A stretch of DNA of 44,344 nucleotides from the NCBI GenBank assembly GCA_028278335.1, contig JANQEN010000186.1, positions 1 through 44,344 of the forward strand, written 5' to 3'. Below the pieces are notes generated by a model. It was not told where the DNA came from. It ran no database searches and worked only from the letters and a program-made list of their open reading frames with translations. How positions within the stretch are numbered: the stretch's first letter is position 1; every line of letters begins with the position of its first letter. Below, piece by piece: positions 22,556-31,817 of this stretch. The position numbers were made by a program, and so were the translations under genes. The stretch is from Chitinivibrionales bacterium. GTDB lineage: Bacteria; Fibrobacterota; Chitinivibrionia; Chitinivibrionales; JANQEN01.

Positions 22556-22771
22556 CTATTTATTAAAAAAGGTTAAAGCCATATTTCCTATCATTGACAA
22601 AAGAGCACTTACAGCAACAACATAGAACCAGTTGAGTCGGTTATTGTATTTGTTACGAAAATCGTCCAGCTTTTCAAATAACGTTTTTACCAGCTCTTTC
22701 AAATCTTCTATGCTTTTGTCAACGCCCTTGTGCTTTTCATCGCACAATTCACGATTGTATTCTTCACCCAT
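22556..22771 (-). CDS. XhlA-like membrane protein; candidate holin
   Basis: 71 residues: a charged coiled-coil N-terminus (IEDLKELVKTLFEKLDDF) followed by one transmembrane helix (WFYVVAVSALLSMIGNMALTFF, residues 48-69) and a short basic end. This is the layout of haemolysin XhlA-type proteins, which help phage lysis by permeabilising the membrane. It lies inside the late tail-fibre region. The only holin candidate seen in the window. Confidence 0.7.
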   Translation of the reverse strand: MGEEYNRELCDEKHKGVDKSIEDLKELVKTLFEKLDDFRNKYNNRLNWFYVVAVSALLSMIGNMALTFFNK

Positions 22772-22773
22772 AA

Positions 22774-23190
22774 TTAACTCCCTGATATGTTGTCATTAAT
22801 TTTAAAAATCAATTCCATACCAGCTTGACGAGAGCTGGCATCAGCACCAGCATTAAGTTTTATTGCCGCCCCGTAAAAATGACCGTCAGCAATATTGGAT
22901 ATTGACGATGGGTCAAAGCTCCACTCGACAACCATTAGACCGTCGGACCGTTTTCGACTTGCTAAATATAATACGCTTGCTGTGTAAAGATCGTTACCGA
23001 TCCTGACCCAGTTCGCTGAGCTGGAGTCTGGCGGGCTCACCTTGTAAACTGTTGCCGTTAGCGCCGTTTGCTCCTCGATATTAGAATCATTAACAACAAT
23101 ATCACCAGAGGCAGTTGAGTTTAAATTGACCTCAATAATTGGCAACTCTTTAAAAGGGTATGTGAAATTAATAACGTTTTGTTTTAACAT
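22774..23190 (-). CDS. hypothetical tail-region protein
   Basis: A 138-residue beta-rich protein (FKELPIIEVNLN, WVRIGNDLYTASVLYLA, LMVVEWSF). The ATG overlaps the stop of the upstream gene, implying coupling. Position among fibres suggests a minor structural role. No family is recognised. Confidence 0.6.
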   Translation of the reverse strand: MLKQNVINFTYPFKELPIIEVNLNSTASGDIVVNDSNIEEQTALTATVYKVSPPDSSSANWVRIGNDLYTASVLYLASRKRSDGLMVVEWSFDPSSISNIADGHFYGAAIKLNAGADASSRQAGMELIFKINDNISGS

Positions 23191-23510
23191 TACAGCCTCA
23201 CACGAATTTTTAAACCGTCGTCTGTATTTCCATCGTCACCCTTTATTTCATGTGTAAACGGACATTCGTGCCATCCGCCCTTTACTAAATAAACCTGAAC
23301 AAGATCATCAGGATCGGTGCCACCCAACGGCAACAACTCAACTGTGCCGTCTGCTGCTGTGTTTATATAGTTCACATAAGCATCGTCGCCACCTTCGTTT
23401 ACAAAATGCACATCTTTGGGTGTTTCAATGTGTGTGTCTATATCAATTGGTTTGTGCCTTGTTGCCTGGTCTGAATTTTGGCTCGGCACAGTAACGTCTT
23501 GAGTTGCCAT
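23190..23510 (-). CDS. hypothetical tail-region protein
   Basis: 106 acidic residues with a beta pattern (DVHFVNEGGDDAYVNYI, DLVQVYLVKGGWHECPF). No family is recognised; it may be a small adaptor in the tail-fibre group. Confidence 0.6.
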   Translation of the reverse strand: MATQDVTVPSQNSDQATRHKPIDIDTHIETPKDVHFVNEGGDDAYVNYINTAADGTVELLPLGGTDPDDLVQVYLVKGGWHECPFTHEIKGDDGNTDDGLKIRVRL

Positions 23511-23519
23511 AATAACTCC

Positions 23520-24884
23520 TTATTTACGTATTGGTGAATGTTTGTATTTTGTCGAATCAAAAAAGAAAAACGGAGCCCCAGCAGGGACAGTAAAATCAAC
23601 TGTAAGCTTAGGTCTATAACCTATTGTCAATGATTCTTGAGAATGAAAATCTTTTCTAAAACCTGAAGCCACTGCTGTACCGACTAATATCCATCCATAA
23701 TTTGAGCTATCATCGTTTTTCCAGCTTGTTGTCATTACTGGTATTTCCCAATCATATTTTGTACCATTTGATACAGCGCCAATTACATTGCTGTCCTCTG
23801 CACTATTGTCATGATCGTTTGCTGATAAATTTCCAGAAGTCCATAGAACATCTCCGCCAGCGCCGTTCTTGTCAACAGACCTTCTATATGTCGGCTGGCC
23901 TCCAGTCGCTGGATTTTCCTGTGTGCCCTCGTCTGTCTTTGTTACGCCAAAATCATGAGTTAACTTGTGTATAGTTAGTGTATTGGAGCCAGCCTGCCCA
24001 GTCCCGTCGTCGTATAGCGAGAAAGTACTTGACAATATATCTGCATCGGTCTGCACGTGGTTTACTAAAGAAAACCTTCCAATAGAAGTATATCTTGTTA
24101 ATCCATCTACCGATAAGTCTGCTGTATCTCCAGAGGCAAATGCTGGTATTGGTCCAAAAACATAGCAATCTTTGTGATCGCCACCGGTCTGTCCAGCCCC
24201 TTCACCAAACACAATAGCAGGGTCAATAATTTTATTTTCAGTAGGGGCGGGATAAGTTAAATCCCATGTGTTGTTGTCAATCTTTTGTTTGCTATAAGGT
24301 ACATAACTGTCAAACACCCACTCACCGTCAACTTTAATTATATAATATGGCTTTGGCAAAGAGAGTGCGATCTTATCATTAGAGGTTCTTTTTAAATCCC
24401 AGCGGCTACCGCTGTTCTTTGGTGTTAATCCATTTAAAGTATACCTTATAGTCAACACCTTGCCAACTTTTTGTTTAATAATTTCTTTGATTTTTTTCTC
24501 AGTTGAATATTGACGTATCCATCCCCAATCATAATTCCATTCAATAGCCTTGTTTTCATTTTTTAATACAGGTGTAACTGCTGGCTCTCCTGGTAATTTA
24601 ACCACCATTGTTTCACCTGTGTATAATTTAAGGCCCATTAAATATTTGTTGGTATTTTTATTGTGAAACCCTATTTCGAAAGGACCTTGTTTGATTAGAT
24701 ATTTCACTGTTGGATGATCCTTTTCAATTATTAAATTATCAAAAGCAGAAAGGTTCCCATTAATATCTTTTGGTACATTGCAATTTTCACCACCAGCAGC
24801 AAGCCTGTAAATCCTTTTTCCAGAACTGTCATTAATGCCAGTGTCGTATAAATTAGCTCCTAAATATCTTTTATTTAAATTCAC
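23520..24884 (-). CDS. DNRLRE-like beta-domain fibre protein
   Basis: 454 residues. The first 240 residues look like a beta-rich surface-protein domain (IIEKDHPTVKYLIKQGPFEIGFH). From about residue 245 the sequence (FASGDTADLSVDGLTRYTSI, SSTFSLYDDGTGQAGSNTLTIHKL) has the pattern of DNRLRE-type domains, which occur in cell-surface and phage adhesion proteins. It directly follows gpJ in the late order and is the strongest host-recognition candidate. A catalytic activity is not visible. Confidence 0.7.
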   Translation of the reverse strand: MNLNKRYLGANLYDTGINDSSGKRIYRLAAGGENCNVPKDINGNLSAFDNLIIEKDHPTVKYLIKQGPFEIGFHNKNTNKYLMGLKLYTGETMVVKLPGEPAVTPVLKNENKAIEWNYDWGWIRQYSTEKKIKEIIKQKVGKVLTIRYTLNGLTPKNSGSRWDLKRTSNDKIALSLPKPYYIIKVDGEWVFDSYVPYSKQKIDNNTWDLTYPAPTENKIIDPAIVFGEGAGQTGGDHKDCYVFGPIPAFASGDTADLSVDGLTRYTSIGRFSLVNHVQTDADILSSTFSLYDDGTGQAGSNTLTIHKLTHDFGVTKTDEGTQENPATGGQPTYRRSVDKNGAGGDVLWTSGNLSANDHDNSAEDSNVIGAVSNGTKYDWEIPVMTTSWKNDDSSNYGWILVGTAVASGFRKDFHSQESLTIGYRPKLTVDFTVPAGAPFFFFDSTKYKHSPIRK

Positions 24885-24903
24885 TTTTTCACCTTTATTG
24901 GTT

Positions 24904-25749
24904 TTAAACCTCTGTTACCGAAACTGTGCCAGCCCTCACAAAACTAGTGTTTGCGATACTCACATCCGCTGCTGGAACTGTTATTGTGACATTGTCAGCC
25001 CCGTATGATTTTGCTATGTAATAAAGTGTTGACAAATACAAATCTTCTCCAGGCTCCATTGTGTTTAATTCAGCCTCTATTGCGTCCTTTATATCATCAG
25101 TATCGACAGAGCCTGTCGCAGGAGCCGTAACAGTCATTGTTACATTTTGAGACGATTCTGTTGCACCTGTTACAGTTATGCCAAGCATTCCCAATGGGCG
25201 CTTGCTATCAATATATGTATCAGTCGCCGATACGAGCCCGGTACCTATTGCACCACCTATTATAGTTTCATCATTTGGGATAGTATATATTCCTACCATG
25301 CCAAGCACTCCGTCTGGAGCGTCCACAACAGTCGCATATTGGTTATAGTAAGTTGTCCCACTGTCAACATATTTACTGTTATCCTGATCTAATGCCCAAT
25401 TTTTGAAATCGAGTGCATTCCCACCAGCAGGAGGTTGTCGTAAAAATGACAAAATATCGGCCAGATATTGTGCGTCAGTATCACCAGAGACCCTCGTTAC
25501 ACCATAGATTGATCCCCAATGATTAAGATTATCAGTGTCAGCAGTGTCAGGAAATTGTTGTTTTGCCAGATAGTCAAGGTATCGATACAAGCCCCACAGA
25601 CCAGAAGACAGAACAGAACCCATAATATACGCTGTCGAGCCTTGCGAAACATCAGGAGAAGAGTCAAGGTTCTGGTAGTCCGTCAAAACATCAAAAAATA
25701 TGCTGTCAAAATCTTTACTAAAGGGTGAAACTGTCACTCGCACCTCCAA
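24904..25749 (-). CDS. baseplate protein J (Mu gp47-like)
   Basis: 281 residues of the Baseplate_J family: SRDF/D-rich beginning, YLDYLAKQQFPDTADTDNLNHWGSIYGVTR (the AtadxxLdrwgxxyGv signature) and the later PNDETIIGG and KRPLGMLG segments. It is a wedge component of the contractile-tail baseplate. It overlaps the upstream gp46-like gene by 32 nt, as usual in this order. Confidence 0.85.
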   Translation of the reverse strand: MEVRVTVSPFSKDFDSIFFDVLTDYQNLDSSPDVSQGSTAYIMGSVLSSGLWGLYRYLDYLAKQQFPDTADTDNLNHWGSIYGVTRVSGDTDAQYLADILSFLRQPPAGGNALDFKNWALDQDNSKYVDSGTTYYNQYATVVDAPDGVLGMVGIYTIPNDETIIGGAIGTGLVSATDTYIDSKRPLGMLGITVTGATESSQNVTMTVTAPATGSVDTDDIKDAIEAELNTMEPGEDLYLSTLYYIAKSYGADNVTITVPAADVSIANTSFVRAGTVSVTEV

Positions 25750-26104
25750 CTGTTACAAAGTCAGATATCGAAACTGGAACGCCGTCAGCCTGATAAATTT
25801 CTATTTTATAGTTGACTCGATAAACGCTCCTCGAATCCTTTTCGACTATAACTTTTAATTGTTTTGCTTTACCTGTTGTTAATAGCCAGTTGTATGCTTT
25901 TTCTAAGCGCTGTTTAATTAAGTCAATATTATTATCCGTAACCTTGTTTATATCCCTAAGCTTAACACCAAAGTCAGGGTTTTGAAAAAACGTACCTTTC
26001 TCGGTGTTAGTAGTATACCAAACATTTGTTGATATATCCGATGACTTTGTCCAGCTCATTGTTGGTACACCGTCAAGCGCATCAATTGTAATCGAGAAAT
26101 CCAT
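25718..26104 (-). CDS. baseplate protein, Mu gp46-like
   Basis: 128 residues: NVWYTTNTEKGTFFQNPDFGVKL matches the beginning of the gp46/gp25-like wedge family (…dxRGWWgDxfGSrL…), and YKIEIYQADG the closing strand. It couples the sheath and tube to the baseplate wedge. Its stop overlaps gpJ and its start overlaps gp45 by 1 nt. Confidence 0.8.
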   Translation of the reverse strand: MDFSITIDALDGVPTMSWTKSSDISTNVWYTTNTEKGTFFQNPDFGVKLRDINKVTDNNIDLIKQRLEKAYNWLLTTGKAKQLKVIVEKDSRSVYRVNYKIEIYQADGVPVSISDFVTVGGASDSFTL

Positions 26105-26622
26105 TATTCAGCCTCGGTTTTCTGTGTACAGTGCGCAGCTTTTGACAACACCGGCACGTATGTCGGCGTGCTCGACGTATTACCAGGGCCAGCACATACG
26201 TGAGTATGCGCGTTCATAGCTGTAAATATGTCCTCATGTACCAACTGTTTAAGGGTGCCGTCGCCGAGTTCAATGTCTCCATTCGCCTTAAGGGTGATCT
26301 TATTGTTGTTGTTCGCAACTTCAATGTCCCCGCCAGATTTACACATGACATATTTGTCCGCATCGGCGTATATACAAACGTCTTTTTCATTTGATAGAGT
26401 CGGTCTTGAAGCTGATGGGTCTGCGCTTGCAATCATGGTGTAATTGTTGCCATCAGTTAAAATTATACCAACAGTGTCAGCAGGCGGGAGAGCAGAAAAC
26501 CCAACATGCTGAAAATATGAACGGCTGGTTATTTCCTCACTCGATGTACGACCAATAGCTGAGAAAACTTTTTGGTATTCCCCTTCGGTAACAGTAATTA
26601 TTTTACATTTTATTACACTCAT
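26104..26622 (-). CDS. baseplate spike protein, Mu gp45-like
   Basis: 172 residues: an OB-fold N-terminus, a triple-helix-like repeat region (IEVANNNNKITLKANGDIELGDG) and the C-terminal AMNAHTHVCAGPGNTSSTPT. The H-x-H near the end is the iron site of the spike tip in the P2 gpV/Mu gp45 family. Trimers form the membrane-piercing tip of the tail. Confidence 0.85.
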   Translation of the reverse strand: MSVIKCKIITVTEGEYQKVFSAIGRTSSEEITSRSYFQHVGFSALPPADTVGIILTDGNNYTMIASADPSASRPTLSNEKDVCIYADADKYVMCKSGGDIEVANNNNKITLKANGDIELGDGTLKQLVHEDIFTAMNAHTHVCAGPGNTSSTPTYVPVLSKAAHCTQKTEAE

Positions 26623-27794
26623 ATTACTAACTCGTTTATGCGCTCTTTCCCCATTCTTAATAGGGTCCCACTCCCAGTTTCGTTGCTATAAACAAATGTC
26701 CGACCATATAATACCAAATGTTCGTATACTCTATTAAATTCATCGTAAACATTTACATAACGGTTAATTTTCCATATTTCACCATTGCCTGCCCTATGCC
26801 CTGCTGCCTCGCAGTAATATTGATACCCCTCATTTCTCTGATCCTCACGAATACGAATTGCAACATTTTCTGGGCTTCCTTCATCATCATTTATATGTGC
26901 TGAATAATATTTTTTATATCTCATTGTCGAGTCTGTTGCAATCTTCTCTCTGTTTACATGTGGAAAGCTCGACGTATAACGATAACCCTCTGCTTGGCTT
27001 GTAACAGATATTGTGCTATAACGACCAGATATATCATCGATCAAATTTGCAGTCTCTACATCTGTGCTGTTTCCTTTTTTGTCAACAGTGACCTTGTAAA
27101 TAACTTTATCAGCATATCGCTTATTGGTAAGATCGCCTATGTACAAAGCCCCGTTTTCTTGATACAATATCTCAAATCCTACAGAGCGTACGAGGCTGTC
27201 TATTCGTTCAAAAACCCTGTCTCCTGGTTCTATTTTAAATTTAGCTTTTGCTGAGAGTGCAGTAAACTCTGAGTCGTATGTGGTAGTATCATCACGTCCC
27301 GAAGCCGTTTCGCTTGCATTTACATCGGCGAGCAGCGCTGCGTTGCGGTCTGACATATCAGTCGAATTGTTAAACCCTGTTGTGTCGGCTGCGGTGTCTG
27401 CGGTTCCCTTTACTTTGGTGTAAAAATTTGTTTGCCCAATTAGTTCGTCAATAATATTTTTTGGTGTCTCGTTCGCATAGTCTTTATGGACACTGCAATA
27501 ATTTTCGACGAGCATTGTCGCACGATCCTTGCCAGACAAAGACAGCCTTGCTTCGCCCTTACCAACAAGGCTATCACGAAGCAGTATAACACCACGAAAC
27601 GCTACAGTACCATCAATTAAAAAATCAATATTGTGTCCTGGCTCAATATCGGAATTAAAATTAACAAGGGTTAAATTAAAAGCATCAGCAACAACGCCAT
27701 ATTGAGTATCAAAGGAATACGCACTGAATTGGTTCTCTTCTGATATTACTTTCCCAGTTTGGTCTGTTACTATAATTTTAACATCCTGTAACAT
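26619..27794 (-). CDS. baseplate hub protein, Mu gp44-like (phage late control D family)
   Basis: 391 residues. The N-terminus (FSAYSFDTQYGVVADAFNLTL, DIEPGHNIDFLIDGTVAFRGVIL) is the hub-protein fold of the gpD/gp44 family, with GKDRATMLVENYC following. An insertion of about 70 residues (NNSTDMSDRNAALLADVNAS...) interrupts the common layout. It overlaps the spike gene by 4 nt. Confidence 0.8.
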   Translation of the reverse strand: MLQDVKIIVTDQTGKVISEENQFSAYSFDTQYGVVADAFNLTLVNFNSDIEPGHNIDFLIDGTVAFRGVILLRDSLVGKGEARLSLSGKDRATMLVENYCSVHKDYANETPKNIIDELIGQTNFYTKVKGTADTAADTTGFNNSTDMSDRNAALLADVNASETASGRDDTTTYDSEFTALSAKAKFKIEPGDRVFERIDSLVRSVGFEILYQENGALYIGDLTNKRYADKVIYKVTVDKKGNSTDVETANLIDDISGRYSTISVTSQAEGYRYTSSFPHVNREKIATDSTMRYKKYYSAHINDDEGSPENVAIRIREDQRNEGYQYYCEAAGHRAGNGEIWKINRYVNVYDEFNRVYEHLVLYGRTFVYSNETGSGTLLRMGKERINELVI

Positions 27795-29036
27795 TTAAGC
27801 CTCAATTAATACTTTGACATTACCATAAGTAAAGTTAGGGTTTTTAATTGTCGGGTTTAACCTGATCAATCTCTCAGCTGCCTGGTATGATAAATTGCTA
27901 TTCAAACAAACCAAGTGCATAGATTGGCGCTCAACATATTCTTCGTTTATTCTCTCCCTGTCAAATTTGATTTTATTAACATAAGATTGCAAATACGCGG
28001 CCTGGGTCTGTAGTGACCTAAAATCTCGGCCGAGCTGTATAGCTTCATTCATAAACCCCTTAAGCTGTGCAAGCATGGCATCGAGATCGTCCATTGTCAT
28101 GGTCTCTGGGAGTGGATCGACCTTTTTATAATTGCCCTCAGCGTCAAACGATCTTGCCTGTTCTTTATCCTCGATCTCTCTCCTGTTTGCGTCATCCTCG
28201 TCAAGCAACACCGCTGCCTCGTATGCTATGCGAGACGCCCCCATAATATGAACTCTATTTTTATCTGAAGCATTCGAAAGTGTGTCCTTAAGTTCCCGAA
28301 CACCAACAATAAGATTGTTAATAAAGGTCGGTCCTGAGTCCCTGCCAGTGTTATACAGTTCTACAATCCTATCCACAGCACCATTAATTGACTCCATTAA
28401 CTGGCCTGGCACAGAAGTGCCGTAATTTATTTGATACATAATAGACGTCGCCGGTGAAGTTAGCGTGCTTTTGTATGCGTCAAGTGTGTTAATAAATGTC
28501 TGTGTGTCGGCTGTCCATTTTACTGAGTCGGTCGCGGCTGTCTGTTCTGCTGTTACATCGTCGGTCATGGTATCAGTAGCACCCCTGAATTCCTCTGCAA
28601 GCTCTGGTACAATATAACGATCAAAAGTCGTCTCCTCTGTAGTAACATGCTGTAAAAATGTAAAGCTTACCCTTGCTAATTCGTCAGTATCGTCGGCTAC
28701 AACATTGTATTTTTCTACTTTTCCTGTGATCTCGCCGTATTTTGGATGAGCGAAAGTAATATCATCACGGCTTGATTCGAGGAATGCTAAAAAAATAAAG
28801 TGCGACTCATAATCAGGTATCACGGCATAATCAATGTTCCATCCTTCTGTAAACACTGGCGATTTTGTAAACACGCAATCAACCTCAATGCGTCGTGTTT
28901 TCTGCCCGATATGTTCAAGCTCGTTTCTATTTGAAAATGGGTACTCATGTACAGCAATGGCGTTCTCAAACCCGTCGCGCACTTCGACAATGTCAAGGTA
29001 ATAGTTTCCTAATCTGGGCACGTATCTATCAGGCAT
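27795..29036 (-). CDS. DNA circularisation N-terminal domain protein, Mu gp43-like
   Basis: 413 residues. The N-terminus, RDGFENAIAVHEYPFSNRNELEHIGQKTRRIEVDCVF, is the DNA_circ_N domain: despite its name, this is a tail/baseplate protein. The middle and C-terminal parts are helical (PLPETMTMDDLDAMLAQLKGF). A C-terminal LysM-like segment (LNSNLSYQAAERLIRLNP) binds the hub. The start overlaps the tape-measure stop by 1 nt. Confidence 0.82.
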   Translation of the reverse strand: MPDRYVPRLGNYYLDIVEVRDGFENAIAVHEYPFSNRNELEHIGQKTRRIEVDCVFTKSPVFTEGWNIDYAVIPDYESHFIFLAFLESSRDDITFAHPKYGEITGKVEKYNVVADDTDELARVSFTFLQHVTTEETTFDRYIVPELAEEFRGATDTMTDDVTAEQTAATDSVKWTADTQTFINTLDAYKSTLTSPATSIMYQINYGTSVPGQLMESINGAVDRIVELYNTGRDSGPTFINNLIVGVRELKDTLSNASDKNRVHIMGASRIAYEAAVLLDEDDANRREIEDKEQARSFDAEGNYKKVDPLPETMTMDDLDAMLAQLKGFMNEAIQLGRDFRSLQTQAAYLQSYVNKIKFDRERINEEYVERQSMHLVCLNSNLSYQAAERLIRLNPTIKNPNFTYGNVKVLIEA

Positions 29037-30805
29037 TATCTGCTCACCGCCCTCGCTGTGGTTTTACCACGGTCTGGGTCATTAAGTTCTGCTGCTGTGT
29101 TTTGGGATATTACATTTCCAGCTTTATCTAAATTTACATTTGTATAAACATTCAACTGTACATTTTCAAAATATCGTTGTCTTTGCGTTGGGCTTAAACC
29201 AGATATCACACTTTCAGGCAATTTAGCTCCTGTGCTAATCTTTTTTTCAATCATTGCTTGGGTCTGTAATCGTGTTCTCTTTGCAACCTCTGATTCTCCT
29301 TCTACAAAAGGCGCTGAGACTACCGTTCCTATACCCTCTCCTAATTTTGGCAGCAACCCAGCTATTTTAAATGCACCGGTACCAAGCTTCAACGCAATAC
29401 TTAGCATATTACCAATTTCTTTTGCTGTCTGTTCGAGCTGTTGTAGTTTTTTCGGATCATCCATCAATATCTGTATTGAGTCTGCCATATCATTCAAAAC
29501 GCCTGTTAATGCCTTGTCTGATAATATAGTAAAAGCTGCCCCCAGTCTTTCAAATGCCTGAGACGATGTCGCAGCCACACGTCTATATTTCTTTTCGAGG
29601 TTTAATGCTGCGTTTGCGCCTTGATCTATTATCCTATTAAATATTTTAAGTTCTCCTCCATTATTGCGATACTCTGTCGCGAGTATTTTCAGTGGCTTAA
29701 TCGCACGCTCTGTAAATATTTCCTGTAATTTTGTGACACTTCCGCCCGTCTTTTCGAACAATTCATTTATCACAATGTCAAGGTCTCGCAGTTCTTCGGT
29801 TCCAGGCTTAAAAACGTTAACACCAAATTTGCTACTTAAATCTCCTGATTTTGCGAATAATTCATCTAAAAATCGCCTGGCAGCAGTAGCGGCAGCGGCA
29901 GGCGTGCCTGCTTCACCGGCTGTTTGGAGTAATGCACCAAAAGTTACGAAATCTTTTCTACTAACAAGACCAGCGCCTTTAAAGGCTCCGAATATTTCTT
30001 CACCGTACTCAGCTAAGTTTTTTAAATTTACTTGTGCTATATCACCTTGAGCTGAAAGTATCTCCACAAAATCCATATAAGCTGTTGGTAAAATGTTTTG
30101 ACCAGACCCCTTAAAAACATTTCTTATTGATGCAAGCAATTTGCCCAGCGCCAGTGTGTCAACACCGGTGCCTTGTATTGCTTTTGAGAACTTTAACAAA
30201 TTAGCCTCGGCAAGATCAAAGTCGCCTGACTTGTCGATTATCTCCTCTATACCTGACGTTATTACATTGCGAGACACTCCTGTTTCAAGCGAAACAGCGT
30301 TAATGGCATCTCTCAATTCAAATTGTCGTTTTGTTGATACCCCAGCTTGAGCAGACAATCTGGCTATTGTCTTATTATAAGATAGTATCTCTCTCGCTTG
30401 AAAAGCTATTGTCGCAGCACCAGCAAAACCCAAAAGACCGAACCCTCTACCACCAAAACGGGCAGCACCTCGTAAAATTCTTGCTCTGCGCTGTGCGTGG
30501 CGTCTGAGTATCCTCTCTCTTGCTAACGCCTCACGTTTTTCCTGCCTTAGAGCTTCACGACGCCTTTTTTCCTCTTCGCGTTTTCTAAACTTGGTTTGTT
30601 TTGCTTCGAGAGCCATTAGGCGCTGTATGTTTTTTTGCCTTGATGCAATTATAGCTTTGTTAGTTTTTTCCTCTGTACCAGCCCTGCGATTCGCTGCAAT
30701 CCTGTTCGCCTTTTCAAATCTCTTGACAAGACGCTCAAAAGCCTTGACCGCTTTTTTTGCGCTTTTCTGGTCTCCAGTTATTTCTATTCTAATATCGTCG
30801 GCCAT
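29036..30805 (-). CDS. tail tape-measure protein
   Basis: 589 residues, containing the PhageMin/TP901-type core (SAQAGVSTKRQFELRDAIN, SGIEEIIDKSGDFDL, TFGALLQTAGEAGT). The first 110 residues form a very basic coiled coil (KREEEKRRREALRQEKREALA) and a Gly/Ala-rich segment follows. At roughly 0.15 nm of tail per residue this predicts a short tail of about 90 nm, an inference. It lies in the normal place after the chaperone. Fewer membrane-like helices than usual. Confidence 0.85.
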   Translation of the reverse strand: MADDIRIEITGDQKSAKKAVKAFERLVKRFEKANRIAANRRAGTEEKTNKAIIASRQKNIQRLMALEAKQTKFRKREEEKRRREALRQEKREALARERILRRHAQRRARILRGAARFGGRGFGLLGFAGAATIAFQAREILSYNKTIARLSAQAGVSTKRQFELRDAINAVSLETGVSRNVITSGIEEIIDKSGDFDLAEANLLKFSKAIQGTGVDTLALGKLLASIRNVFKGSGQNILPTAYMDFVEILSAQGDIAQVNLKNLAEYGEEIFGAFKGAGLVSRKDFVTFGALLQTAGEAGTPAAAATAARRFLDELFAKSGDLSSKFGVNVFKPGTEELRDLDIVINELFEKTGGSVTKLQEIFTERAIKPLKILATEYRNNGGELKIFNRIIDQGANAALNLEKKYRRVAATSSQAFERLGAAFTILSDKALTGVLNDMADSIQILMDDPKKLQQLEQTAKEIGNMLSIALKLGTGAFKIAGLLPKLGEGIGTVVSAPFVEGESEVAKRTRLQTQAMIEKKISTGAKLPESVISGLSPTQRQRYFENVQLNVYTNVNLDKAGNVISQNTAAELNDPDRGKTTARAVSR

Positions 30806-30839
30806 GATAAAAACCTGTTATCTGTCAATCGCATAGCTG

Positions 30840-31444
30840 TTAATCGCTTGAACTCTTTTTAACGGGGAGCCATTTTCCGGTAGGGGCCGAACTTTTACTG
30901 TGCTCAATGTCGGCCATAATTTCGAGAAAAAACCAATTAGACGGGCTTAACTCGGCGGCTGGCTTGCCAAAGTAACAATAAGCCTTTTCAGCGTATTGAT
31001 ACTTGAAATATTCATGACTGCCTTTTCTGCATTTTTTTTTACTTCAGCTACAACAGCGTTATATTTTTCGTCGCTCAGCTTGTCAGGATCAGGAGAGTTT
31101 TCCTCGTGTAAATTATCAAGCTTTTCAGCAAGCGCGTCCTTAATTTCAGGGCGCAACAAACCTCTAAATTCAGTTATACTACACAGTGGTTTGTCTTCAT
31201 TTTCAGGATCAAATATTGCCCTGTGTAATAGTTGCGTTTCGAACTCGGCTTCGTAAGCGTCAGCGTTTTCAGCACCTATTTTACGGTCCTTAAAAAGTTT
31301 GTCTGTCTCGCGCTTGGCTTCACTAAAATCCTGTTCGGTAAGCGTCTTAATTACAACCTTGATTCCTGCGTTCTTGTCCGGCCAGTCAATTAGTTCCTTG
31401 ACCCTTGCCGTTGATTTTAATACCTCCAAAACTCCCATTGACAC
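30840..31444 (-). CDS. tail chaperone, -1 frameshift (G-T type) extension product
   Basis: The gene before the tape measure has a hidden -1 extension. A run of nine A (minus strand, 31040-31032), read as GTA AAA AAA AAT, contains the slippery heptamer A-AAA-AAA. After slipping back one base the new frame continues to a stop at 30840-30842, adding about 67 residues including YFKYQYAEKAYCYFGKPAAE and LSPSNWFFLEIMADIE, sequence that looks clearly coding. The fusion is about 201 residues. Long-tailed phages make such a second chaperone (lambda gpGT, Mu gp41/42) at a fixed ratio. The frame has no start codon of its own in the tail. Confidence 0.75.
30947..31444 (-). CDS. tail assembly chaperone (Mu gp41-like), short form
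   Basis: 165 residues, mostly helical and charged (TLTEQDFSEAKRETDKLF, LLRPEIKDALAEKLDNLHEENS). Its position between tube and tape measure, length and a downstream frameshift extension identify it as the first tail chaperone, which binds tape measure during assembly and is absent from virions. A good ribosome site (TTTAGGAGG) precedes the ATG. Confidence 0.8.
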   Translation of the reverse strand: MSMGVLEVLKSTARVKELIDWPDKNAGIKVVIKTLTEQDFSEAKRETDKLFKDRKIGAENADAYEAEFETQLLHRAIFDPENEDKPLCSITEFRGLLRPEIKDALAEKLDNLHEENSPDPDKLSDEKYNAVVAEVKKNAEKAVMNISSINTLKRLIVTLASQPPS

Positions 31445-31447
31445 CTC

Positions 31448-31807
31448 CTAAATTTCTGATTTGCTCGCTGCTACGTATGTAAACTGCTCAGACAAAGGTG
31501 TATCGCCATCAATAGCGCCCTCTCCTTTACTAAGACACGTAACACCGCCATAGGTAACTCGATCTCCGCCCTTGTACTCAACAGTAAACGTCCCATCTCT
31601 GACAGCCGACAAATCAAATGGATAACCACCGACTGGCCTCTGGGCTGTAACCATAAAACCATGACGAGGCGTTTTTTCAGCCCAACCAGTTTTATTCATA
31701 AGTTCAACAGCTACAGCATACGTTTCTTCGTTGTCAGCAAACTGGGTAAAATCCTCGAACGTCGCACCATTAAATTCCAAAGAACAATTATTTACATATT
31801 CAGGCAT
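31448..31807 (-). CDS. tail tube protein (Mu gpM-like)
   Basis: 119 residues, beta-rich (SLEFNGATFEDFTQFADNEETY, YPFDLSAVRDGTFTVEYKGGDRVTYGGV), directly after the sheath gene. Size and position match the Mu/P2-type tube subunit. The ribosome site (AAGGAGTG) is good. Confidence 0.82.
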   Translation of the reverse strand: MPEYVNNCSLEFNGATFEDFTQFADNEETYAVAVELMNKTGWAEKTPRHGFMVTAQRPVGGYPFDLSAVRDGTFTVEYKGGDRVTYGGVTCLSKGEGAIDGDTPLSEQFTYVAASKSEI

Positions 31808-31817
31808 AAATCACTCC

